Shown: positions 1 to 6,576, counted from the first letter of the stretch. The stretch is 10,991 nt of DNA from Candidatus Woesearchaeota archaeon CG10_big_fil_rev_8_21_14_0_10_32_9 (GCA_002762915.1 PCYF01000037.1:1-10991), one strand, 5' to 3'. The notes: generated by a model from the sequence alone, not told the origin. Translations and numbers: made by a program.

Positions 1-890
1 AAAGGTAATATTTCGTTGTCAACTCCAATCATTGCTTCTAATTCTGTTTGAGTAGGGTTTCCTGCTCCTTGGAATTTTAAAGTCAAATCTCCTTTGGTCA
101 TTTGAGGTGTAAAGTGTGTTGGAAAGAAACTTGGTACTGCGAAGTATTCTACTACGAAATCAAGTAGGTCTTTTGAAAAGAATCCTTGATTTGCATTGTT
201 AATCGCTGTTTGGGATTTGAATGACCAGTTGTCTGTTTTTGTATTGTATAGTCCGTAAGTTAAGTTTCCGAAATCTTCAAATCCTTTAATTCCAGTAACT
301 CCAACTAATTGGTCGTGGTGTCTTCCTCCTCCTAGGTATGCGTTTCCGAAATCATATCCTGCTCCAGCATATATGCTGTTATGAAAGTCTGTAAGATTTT
401 TTCCTGTTTCAAATATTCCTAATTCTAGGAAGATATTTTTGTTTGTTGCTTTTCCTATTGCGAAGTATTGTGGTTCGGTTGTTTTTCCGTAGCCTAATCC
501 TGCATCTATTAAGAAGTTTGTTTCTCCAGGAATTGATTTCCAGCCTTCTAAGAAGAATTTGTCTTGTCCGTCCCATTCTCCTTGTTTGTAAAGTGCAAGG
601 CCTGTGTGACTAGGTAAATTTACTTTTAGTCTTCCAATATCTTTTCCTTGTTTGTTAAAATCGTACTTTAACTCGAAGTTGTCGTTACCTAAGGTGATTC
701 TTTGATATTGTATTGGCTGTGCAAATATGTTCGATGCACCTGTTTCTAAGTTAAGTTTTAATTTAGGTGCGTCTTGAATTATCTCTATTTTAGAACTATC
801 TTGTGCAATTTGTTGGGTTGCAAGTGTGTCTATGTCTGGTTGTCCAGATAGTGCGCTAGCAATCTTTAATGCCGTTAATAGTGTTTTCAT
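1..890 (-). CDS. Beta-rich glycine/aromatic protein of unknown function, C-terminus outside window
   Basis: I do not recognise the family. The frame is open from ATG at 890 to the left edge: 296 codons with no stop, so the C-terminus is missing. The start is fixed by AGAGGT at 898-903, seven bases upstream. The N-terminus (MKTLLTALKIASALSG) has a short hydrophobic stretch broken by Lys9; it could be a weak export signal with A-S-A near residue 13, but this is uncertain. From about residue 60 on, the chain is mostly short alternating polar/hydrophobic strands separated by Gly, Asn, Asp and Lys turns, rich in Gly, Phe, Tyr and Trp (residues 98-190, 208-230), as in beta-sandwich or beta-barrel proteins. 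C-ending codons dominate for Phe, Tyr and Asn, unlike neighbouring genes, which suggests high expression. It is divergent from the AbrB-PhoU gene. The existence of the gene is well supported; its function is unknown. Confidence 0.85.
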   Translation of the reverse strand, partial: MKTLLTALKIASALSGQPDIDTLATQQIAQDSSKIEIIQDAPKLKLNLETGASNIFAQPIQYQRITLGNDNFELKYDFNKQGKDIGRLKVNLPSHTGLALYKQGEWDGQDKFFLEGWKSIPGETNFLIDAGLGYGKTTEPQYFAIGKATNKNIFLELGIFETGKNLTDFHNSIYAGAGYDFGNAYLGGGRHHDQLVGVTGIKGFEDFGNLTYGLYNTKTDNWSFKSQTAINNANQGFFSKDLLDFVVEYFAVPSFFPTHFTPQMTKGDLTLKFQGAGNPTQTELEAMIGVDNEILP

Positions 891-897
891 TTTGTTA

Positions 898-903
898 ACC
901 TCT
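898..903 (-). promoter_or_regulatory. Shine-Dalgarno of the beta-rich protein gene
   Basis: Read on the minus strand, AGAGGT lies seven bases before the ATG at 890. It matches the archaeal anti-Shine-Dalgarno. This is one of only two clear Shine-Dalgarno-like sites in the window, and it sets this gene apart from its apparently leaderless neighbours. Confidence 0.7.
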
Positions 904-934
904 TTGTTGTTACAACGTAGTAGTATACATTTTG

Positions 935-946
935 TATTAATATTTA
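935..946 (-). promoter_or_regulatory. TATA box for the beta-rich protein gene
   Basis: Minus-strand reading gives AAATATTAATA, an archaeal TATA-like element. A start of transcription about 26 bases downstream would fall near 913, leaving a leader of about 22 bases that carries the Shine-Dalgarno. The region is very AT-rich, so the exact box is uncertain. Confidence 0.45.
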
Positions 947-984
947 ATTCATATCATTAATATTAACCCTATTAAAAACAGAAA

Positions 985-994
985 TTAATATAAA
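985..994 (+). promoter_or_regulatory. TATA box for the AbrB-PhoU gene
   Basis: TTAATATAAA is centred about 27 bases before the GTG start at 1017, preceded by purine-rich GAAA that could act as BRE. The spacing predicts transcription starting at or within a base or two of the start codon, that is, a leaderless mRNA. No Shine-Dalgarno is visible. Confidence 0.6.
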
Positions 995-1016
995 CCCCAA
1001 AAATTAAACACACTAT

Positions 1017-1946
1017 GTGGAAAGAAAATTAATCAAACAAGGAATAGGTGGATATACGATTTATCTTCCTAAGAAATGGATTGACAAAAAAGGTCTAACT
1101 GAGAAGGATGTGGTAGAAATAAAAGAATTTGATCAGGATTTAGTGATTAGAAGTCAAAAAAATCAGAAAACAAAAGCATTTATTGATGTTAAAGATTCGA
1201 CGGAAGTAGATATAAAAAATTTAATTACGCATTCATACAGATTAGGTCACGATCAAATTTCAATAAAAAATATCTCGGACAAAAAATTGGAATTTGTAAA
1301 AAAATTATTGCAAGACTTTATTTTGGGTTTTGAAATCACGGATATAAAAGAAGGTTCTTGTTTAATAGAAAACATTTCTGAACCTTCAGGAGATAAATAT
1401 GATGTTTTGTTAAGAAGAATATTTTTAATTAATAAGCAAATGTATGAATTGATTCTTAAAGACGTTTCTGAAAACAAATACTCTGGAACAGATGAAATAG
1501 AAGAGTTAAGAAAACAACAAGATAAATTGGTGTTGTTATGTAAAAGATTGCTAATTAAAAGCAGATTAGAAAAAGATCCTATTCTAGACTGGGAATTGTT
1601 GACCTTTATTATGCACATAGGGCACAATTTATATTATTTATATTTAGAAGCGAATAAAAAGAAATTAAAATTAAAGCAAGAAACAAAACAATTATTGGAA
1701 AAATGTGAAGAATATTACATTTTGTTTTATGATTCTTTTTACAAGCAAGATATTAAAAAAATAGAATCGCTGAACGGTCTGAGGATTAAGTATCAACAAG
1801 ACTTAGTTGAGAAAGTTTTCAAAAAAGAAGTTTCTGAAAATTATTTGTTTGTATCTTTAATAAGAGAGAATTTAAGACTTGTTCAGATAAGCTCTAGTCC
1901 TGTGTTGAGTCAACTTTTGTCGTTGAAGGAAATTCATAATTTGTAA
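1017..1946 (+). CDS. AbrB-PhoU domain regulator (archaeal phosphate-uptake regulator type)
   Basis: The 309 residues split into an N-terminal AbrB/SpoVT-type swapped-hairpin domain (about 1-47, with the pattern GGYTIYLPKKWIDKKGL and DVVEIKE typical of the fold) and a long helical PhoU-like region (about 125-295). This fusion is the usual archaeal form of COG0704 proteins, thought to be DNA-binding regulators tied to phosphate uptake. No Pst transporter or PhoB/PhoR gene is in the window, so the ligand is not shown by context. The start must be GTG at 1017: an in-frame TAA lies at 1005-1007 and nothing usable lies between. A TATA box at 985-994 implies leaderless expression. The gene is divergent from the beta-rich protein gene, which it might control. 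Its last 53 bases overlap the kinase 3' end. Domain assignment is confident; the phosphate role is family inference. Confidence 0.85.
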   Translation: MERKLIKQGIGGYTIYLPKKWIDKKGLTEKDVVEIKEFDQDLVIRSQKNQKTKAFIDVKDSTEVDIKNLITHSYRLGHDQISIKNISDKKLEFVKKLLQDFILGFEITDIKEGSCLIENISEPSGDKYDVLLRRIFLINKQMYELILKDVSENKYSGTDEIEELRKQQDKLVLLCKRLLIKSRLEKDPILDWELLTFIMHIGHNLYYLYLEANKKKLKLKQETKQLLEKCEEYYILFYDSFYKQDIKKIESLNGLRIKYQQDLVEKVFKKEVSENYLFVSLIRENLRLVQISSSPVLSQLLSLKEIHNL

Positions 1947-3603
1947 GCTGAACATTTTTTAGCCATGTGTCAATAAATCCTCTCTCTCTTGTAGGAAGTA
2001 CATAAGTTCCATTTCTATATTTTGCATTTTTGTAAGCAAAATAGTCTTTACTTCCAATTATTTCTTTAGCATCTTTCAATCTTTTAGGACCTAGAACTGC
2101 TTCTACGCATAAGTCTTCAAGGTCTATTTGTCCGTCTAAATAATTGTTATTCATTGCTAATTCTATTGCGTGCGCAATTGGTTTTATTGGTTCTGCAAAT
2201 TGTCGTTCATCAGGGCGGGTTGTTTGTAACCATGCATCCATCTGATAATCAGTTACAATATTTCTTATTCTTTCAGGAGATGTATCTATTGCAAGTCTAT
2301 ATTGTCTCATTAAATAAACTACATAAGGATTTTGAGACAGGGTGTTGAAAGTGTTGTTGCCTAAAGTAAATGCTCCTGCATTATCTGGAGTGTATTTTGT
2401 ACTATCTTCTTTGTTGAAAAATACTTTATCTTTAGGTATGGCATTAGTTAAAACCATTTGACCTTGAGTTATGTTTGGAAGTTTAATGTCTGTAGGCTCA
2501 TGTACAGATATTCCATAAAGCATAAGTGTAACTGCTGCGAATGGTAAGGTTAATCTTTTTGTCCACTTCAAAAAATCTTTAAATGGAGTGTTAGGATCTA
2601 TTGCTCTTTCATACACTGGTTTTAATTCATCATATAACTCTTGTCCAGTTTTGTGTCTTTCCCAATAATTATATGATAATGCTTTTTTAATTGGTTTTCT
2701 TACTTCTCTAGGAATAATTCTAGAGCCTTTTTTTATAATTTTGTTTAAGTCTGCAGAACTCATTTCTGATATTAATTTTTCAGGATTTTCTGCTTTGTTT
2801 AATTCTTTTTCAAGAGGATATTCTCCTGTGTACATTCTAAAAATTAATGCTGCAGTTGACCAAACATCTGATTGAGATTTTGGTCTTATGCTTTTATCTA
2901 CGAAAAGTGATATTTCTTTCTTTGGTTCATCTTGGTTTTCGTAAAAGAATACTTCTGGAGCTCTTGTGTAAAGGAAACCAATATTTTTTCTATCTTTTTT
3001 ATTTAAACCATATGCTATTGTTGTTGCTGATCCAAAATCTAAAAGTTCTGCAGTTTCTGTTCCATTAGAATAGTCAATTCCGATGTTATCCGCTTTTATG
3101 TCTGCGTGCACTTTAGGCTCTTTTCTTTTTGTGTGAAGATCAGCAATGGAGCTAGTAATATCTAGTCCAATTTTTAATAGTCTTTCTTCACTCAGATTTT
3201 CATTTTTATAAGATGCACGTACTGTTTCGTCAAGAAGAATGTCTGACAGAAATGTATCATATTTTTTTGTTACAATGAATGGTTTTTTCTTTTTATCATA
3301 CATTAACCATCTTGTTGCTATGTTTCTGTATGCATTAGGATCAAGCGCTTCACTTATCATGAACTCATTTTCTGATATTTCTCTCTCAAGAGCTTGTTTT
3401 ATTGCAAGTTCGCTAGGATCATATACTTTCACTGCAACCGAATCATTCGTAATTGTATCTGTGGCAGAATAAACTGAACCCCATGTTCCCTGACCGAGTT
3501 TTTTATCTAATTTGTATCTATCATCGTCTATTACATCAGATATGATTTCTATTCTGTTCTCTCTTAGGAGATCATTTAGTCTTTTTTTATTAGATCCGGG
3601 CAT
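1894..3603 (-). CDS. Membrane-anchored Hanks-type Ser/Thr protein kinase with C-terminal extracytoplasmic domain
   Basis: The protein has 569 residues. The kinase domain spans about 30-330 with a full catalytic set: glycine loop G37-Q-G-T-W-G42, ATP-binding Lys59 (VAVK), a helix-C Glu near 75-78, catalytic loop HADIKADN with Asp168 and Asn173, DFG at 189-191, APE at 215-217 and DVW at 246-248. It is therefore predicted active; HAD replaces the usual HRD, so activation-loop control by the HRD arginine may be missing. One moderately hydrophobic segment (about 350-366) follows positive residues (KWTKR), giving a cytoplasmic kinase and a C-terminal domain of about 200 residues outside. That domain is not recognised; it looks mainly helical with one cysteine. 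The layout resembles bacterial PknB-type receptor kinases, but I see no PASTA repeats. The gene is divergent from the P-type ATPase, a possible target by position only. ATG at 3603 fits a TATA box 29 bases upstream. Confidence 0.9.
   Translation of the reverse strand: MPGSNKKRLNDLLRENRIEIISDVIDDDRYKLDKKLGQGTWGSVYSATDTITNDSVAVKVYDPSELAIKQALEREISENEFMISEALDPNAYRNIATRWLMYDKKKKPFIVTKKYDTFLSDILLDETVRASYKNENLSEERLLKIGLDITSSIADLHTKRKEPKVHADIKADNIGIDYSNGTETAELLDFGSATTIAYGLNKKDRKNIGFLYTRAPEVFFYENQDEPKKEISLFVDKSIRPKSQSDVWSTAALIFRMYTGEYPLEKELNKAENPEKLISEMSSADLNKIIKKGSRIIPREVRKPIKKALSYNYWERHKTGQELYDELKPVYERAIDPNTPFKDFLKWTKRLTLPFAAVTLMLYGISVHEPTDIKLPNITQGQMVLTNAIPKDKVFFNKEDSTKYTPDNAGAFTLGNNTFNTLSQNPYVVYLMRQYRLAIDTSPERIRNIVTDYQMDAWLQTTRPDERQFAEPIKPIAHAIELAMNNNYLDGQIDLEDLCVEAVLGPKRLKDAKEIIGSKDYFAYKNAKYRNGTYVLPTRERGFIDTWLKNVQLTNYEFPSTTKVDSTQD
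1955..1960 (+). terminator. Possible U-tract terminator of the AbrB-PhoU gene
   Basis: A run of six T lies nine bases after the TAA at 1944-1946. Archaeal RNA polymerase commonly terminates at such tracts. It sits inside the opposing kinase coding region, so it may be only a coincidence of Lys codons. Confidence 0.3.
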
Positions 3604-3626
3604 TTTACTATGTATATGTACGACGC

Positions 3627-3637
3627 TATTTATATAA
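3627..3637 (-). promoter_or_regulatory. TATA box for the kinase gene
   Basis: Minus-strand reading gives TTATATAAATA, a near-ideal archaeal TATA box, centred about 29 bases before the ATG at 3603. The predicted leader is a few bases at most, so the mRNA is essentially leaderless. Confidence 0.7.
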
Positions 3638-3736
3638 TTTTCTCTTTTTTATCACTGTTTAATGGTAAAATAACGAATGGCATTTATCTTCAATATAGAA
3701 AATAACTAATTTTTCTCATAAAATGCACCAAAACTC

Positions 3737-3747
3737 TTATATATAAA
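3737..3747 (+). promoter_or_regulatory. TATA box for the P-type ATPase gene
   Basis: TTATATATAAA is a strong archaeal TATA box. A transcription start about 26 bases downstream falls near 3768, which is upstream of the N-terminal extension and 87 bases before the first in-frame ATG (3855). This supports translation starting well before that ATG. Confidence 0.7.
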
Positions 3748-3768
3748 CAAATTTAGAAATTAATCAAA

Positions 3769-3777
3769 GAGGGTGAG
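3769..3777 (+). promoter_or_regulatory. Shine-Dalgarno-like sequence upstream of the P-type ATPase extension
   Basis: GAGGGTGAG contains GGTGA, matching the anti-Shine-Dalgarno, and lies directly after the predicted transcription start. It is correctly spaced (three to nine bases) for a start at the ATT (3780), ATA (3783) or GTT (3786) codons of the ATPase frame, but is about 78 bases from the ATG at 3855. Confidence 0.45.
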
Positions 3778-3854
3778 TAATTATAGTTTCTACTGAGGAA
3801 AAGCACTGGTCTTTAAAATCAGAAAAAGAAGTATTAACAGATCTTGCTACAAGT
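3777..3854 (+). other. Probable N-terminal extension of the P-type ATPase without a standard start codon
   Basis: This stretch is open and in frame with the ATPase; the upstream in-frame stop is TGA at 3774. Its translation includes EKHWSLKSEKEVLTDLATS, which continues into MSGLSDKEVQERLNNYGKN and matches the start of the cation-ATPase N-terminal domain, where a His-Trp/Ser-Leu motif and the E-V-L helix precede GLS-x-x-E-V. The stretch has no in-frame ATG, GTG or TTG. Either a rare start codon (ATA at 3783 or ATT at 3780) is used, or a one-base indel separates it from the GTG at 3773, or it is now untranslated. Confidence 0.6.
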
Positions 3855-6539
3855 ATGTCTGGGCTTTCAGATAAAGAAGTTCAGGAACGATTAAACAATT
3901 ACGGTAAAAACATTATTGAAAAAGAAACTAAACAAAACATCTTAAAAATATTGTTCAGAAATTTTAATAGCATTCTAATTTACATTTTATTAGCAAGTGG
4001 AATAATATCTATTTTGTCAAACCATTTGGTTGAGTTCATTGCAATTATTATTATAATTTTATTCACTGGATTGATTGGGTTCTTTCAAGAACTAAAAGCA
4101 GGAAAAGCAATAGATGCATTGTCAAAGTTTACAGCAAAAAAAGTTTTAGTTATAAGAATTAATCAAAAGCACGAAATTTTTTCAGAACACCTTGTTCAGG
4201 GCGACATTGTGTTGTTAAAAAGAGGAATGATTGTTCCTGCAGATATTCGTGTTCTGGAATCTAAAGGAATCTTAGCAGATGAATCTATTCTTACAGGAGA
4301 ATCTCATCAAAAACCAAAGCATTCGCAAAAACTTTCAAAACATGATCTAATAATTTCAGACATGGATAACATGTTATTTAGCGGAACTCACATTGTTGCA
4401 GGTTCAGGTTTTGGTATAGTTGTAGAAACAGGTCTTGATTCAGAATTAGGAAAAATATCATCAACATTAAAGAGAATAGGTAATCAAAGAAGTCCGTTGC
4501 AAGTAAAAATAGAGTCGATGAGTAAAAGAATTTCTTATGTTGTAATTGTTATCTGTATTTTATTTTTCATTTTATTGTTGAGTAAAAATTTTGAATTATA
4601 TGAAGCGCTATTATTGGTTGGTGCCGTAGCTGTTTCTGGAATTCCAGAAAGTTTTCCTTTGGCACTCACTATGGCATTATCTAATGGAATCAAAGTTATG
4701 TCTTCTAAAAATGCGCTTGTTAAAGATTTAAGTTCAGTTGAAACGCTCGGAACAACAACTGTGATTTGCACTGATAAAACTGGAACGTTAACAGAAAACA
4801 AAATGCTAGTAGTGAAAATGTTTTCAAATGAAGTCGAATATTGTGTCGAAGGATCCGGTTATGATCCAAAAAGTATTTTTGTAATCAATCACAAAGTAAT
4901 TAGTAAAGATAAATTAAAACAGCAGGAGTTATTTTTTAAAACAGCAATTCTGTGTAATAATTCAGAAATAGATTTGAAAGAGGGCGAGTGGGTTCTTAAT
5001 GGAGAGCCGACAGAGGGCGCAATTTTAACTCTTGCTAAAAGTGCGGGTTACGATGAAGAAATATTGCGAGAACAAAATAAAAGAGTGTTTGAAATTCCTT
5101 TTGACTCATCTATTAAATTTATGGTTGTTGTTTGTGAAGAGAAAAAGAAAACAATTATTCAAACGGCGTATCTTAAAGGAGCTCTTGAAAAAGTGTTGGA
5201 AAAATGTTCTTATGTGAGAAAAGAAGGAAAATTAGTAAAATTAAACTTAAACGAAAAAGAAAAAATCAAGGCCAAACTTGAAAAGTATAGTGAAGAAACA
5301 TTAAGAGTTCTAGCGTTCGCTTCTAAAATTCTAAAAAGAAAATTAAGTGTTGGAAAAGAGGTTCACAAAGAACTTGAGGGGGGTTTTGTTTTCGAAGGCT
5401 TCGTGGGCATTGAGGATCCTATAAGAAAAGATGCACATGACGCAATTAAAGAATGTCATTCTGCAGGAATACGTGTGGTTATGATTACAGGGGATCATAA
5501 AATTACTGCTAAAAGCATAGGTGAAAAATTAGGATTATTAAAAGTGGGTGCTGATTTAGTTCTGGAAGGAATAGAGCTAGATAAGATGGATGATTCAGAG
5601 TTAGATAAAATAATAAACACGGTGGCGATTTTTGCACGAACAACTCCTGATCATAAATTAAGAATTGTTGAATCACTTCAACGCTGTGGAGAAATTGTTG
5701 CAATGACTGGTGATGGTGTTAATGATTCTCCTGCTTTAAAGAAGGCAGATATCGGTGTTAGTATGGGTAAAGGCGGAACAGATGTTGCAAGAGAAGCCTC
5801 AAACATGATTCTAGCAGATGATAATTTTAGCACAATAGTAAATGCGGTAAAGGAAGGGAGAACAATTTATAGTAATATTCGCAGATTTATTTATTATTTG
5901 TTAACTGGAAATATTACTGAAGTTGCGCTTGTTGTTCTTAGCATCGCTGTGGGCTTATTGAGTCCGCTTACAGCTTTAATGGTGTTATTCATTAATGTAG
6001 TTACAAGTACGTTTCCAGCAGTCGCATTAAGTGTCGAACCAACGCATAACAAAGTAATGAAGCAAAAACCGAGAAATCCAAAAGAACGTTTACTTTCTAA
6101 TTATATTCTCTTCAAAATAATTGTGCTTATTCCTATAATTTTCGGAGGTACATTCTTGTTATTTTTATGGGAAGTTAATGCGGCGGGTGCGAGTATAGAA
6201 CGTGCAAGAACTGTTGCGTTCACCACGTTAATATTGTTTGAGTTATTTCATTCTTTTAATGCAAGATCGCTACATACTTCTATTTTCAACAAAAACTTTT
6301 TTGCAAATAAAAAGATATTTTATGCAGTTGGCTTTTCTTTAGTTTTGTTGTTGATGAGCATTTACTCTTCGCTCGGTCAAGAGATTTTTAGTACGGTGGC
6401 TTTGCAAGTTCAAGACTGGTTAATTATAATCTTAGTTGCATCTTTTGTGATATTTATTTCTGAAATTATTAAGTTGTTAATTAAAAGTGAGTTTGAGGAG
6501 CAAACAAAACTTCAAGGTTCTTCCTCTAAATTAGAGTAG
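3855..6539 (+). CDS. P2-type cation-transporting ATPase (Ca2+-ATPase-like)
   Basis: An ATP-driven membrane cation pump, 894 residues from the first ATG; about 25 more N-terminal residues are probably encoded upstream. In order: cation-ATPase N-terminal domain, M1-M2 (about 38-80), actuator TGES (147-150), M3-M4 (225-270) with PESFP (264-268), phosphorylation site D307-KTGTLT, nucleotide-domain KGALE (441-445), TGD (545-547), the hinge TGDGVND (618-624) and M5-M10 (about 676-877). The catalytic set is complete, so the pump should be active. Ten membrane segments and the long C-terminus fit P2 pumps. By alignment to SERCA, Glu265 (E309), Asn686 and Glu689 (N768, E771), Asn714 and Thr717 (N796, T799) and Glu796 (E908) are kept, but SERCA Asp800 is Ser718, and PEGLP is PESFP. 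The ion may therefore not be Ca2+. It is divergent from the membrane kinase. Confidence 0.92.
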   Translation: MSGLSDKEVQERLNNYGKNIIEKETKQNILKILFRNFNSILIYILLASGIISILSNHLVEFIAIIIIILFTGLIGFFQELKAGKAIDALSKFTAKKVLVIRINQKHEIFSEHLVQGDIVLLKRGMIVPADIRVLESKGILADESILTGESHQKPKHSQKLSKHDLIISDMDNMLFSGTHIVAGSGFGIVVETGLDSELGKISSTLKRIGNQRSPLQVKIESMSKRISYVVIVICILFFILLLSKNFELYEALLLVGAVAVSGIPESFPLALTMALSNGIKVMSSKNALVKDLSSVETLGTTTVICTDKTGTLTENKMLVVKMFSNEVEYCVEGSGYDPKSIFVINHKVISKDKLKQQELFFKTAILCNNSEIDLKEGEWVLNGEPTEGAILTLAKSAGYDEEILREQNKRVFEIPFDSSIKFMVVVCEEKKKTIIQTAYLKGALEKVLEKCSYVRKEGKLVKLNLNEKEKIKAKLEKYSEETLRVLAFASKILKRKLSVGKEVHKELEGGFVFEGFVGIEDPIRKDAHDAIKECHSAGIRVVMITGDHKITAKSIGEKLGLLKVGADLVLEGIELDKMDDSELDKIINTVAIFARTTPDHKLRIVESLQRCGEIVAMTGDGVNDSPALKKADIGVSMGKGGTDVAREASNMILADDNFSTIVNAVKEGRTIYSNIRRFIYYLLTGNITEVALVVLSIAVGLLSPLTALMVLFINVVTSTFPAVALSVEPTHNKVMKQKPRNPKERLLSNYILFKIIVLIPIIFGGTFLLFLWEVNAAGASIERARTVAFTTLILFELFHSFNARSLHTSIFNKNFFANKKIFYAVGFSLVLLLMSIYSSLGQEIFSTVALQVQDWLIIILVASFVIFISEIIKLLIKSEFEEQTKLQGSSSKLE

Positions 6540-6542
6540 ACT

Positions 6543-6552
6543 ACTTCGAAGT
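6543..6552. repeat. Ten-base perfect palindrome between ATPase and downstream gene
   Basis: ACTTCGAAGT is its own reverse complement. It begins four bases after the ATPase TAG and ends 16 bases before the TATA box of the next gene. No T tract follows, so it is a poor terminator; it could be an operator half-site pair or chance. Confidence 0.3.
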
Positions 6553-6568
6553 GACAACATAAGTAAAC

Positions 6569-6576
6569 TTTATAAA
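6569..6576 (+). promoter_or_regulatory. TATA box for the 309-residue hypothetical gene
   Basis: TTTATAAA is centred about 26 bases before the ATG at 6599, so transcription should begin at or next to the start codon. The gene thus has its own promoter although it lies only 59 bases after the ATPase on the same strand. Confidence 0.65.

Noticed and set aside
891..1016. Small RNA gene or riboswitch in the divergent region
   Set aside because: The sequence is AT-rich with no stable paired stems that I can see, and both promoters account for most of it.
1253..1627. Minus-strand reading frame of 124 codons within the AbrB-PhoU gene
   Set aside because: The opposite strand encodes a recognisable AbrB-PhoU protein; this frame is low-complexity Ser/Leu/Ile/Asn without domain or promoter.
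3239..3472. Plus-strand reading frame of 77 codons inside the kinase gene
   Set aside because: It lies wholly opposite the kinase N-lobe coding sequence, has no promoter and shows no domain; it is a shadow frame.
3773..3796. GTG at 3773 as the start of the P-type ATPase by +1 recoding at TGA 3794
   Set aside because: Slipping the Tyr tRNA from TAC to ACT would lose pairing, so this is a poor shift site. A rare start codon or a one-base sequence error is simpler; it is kept only as an alternative in the finding.
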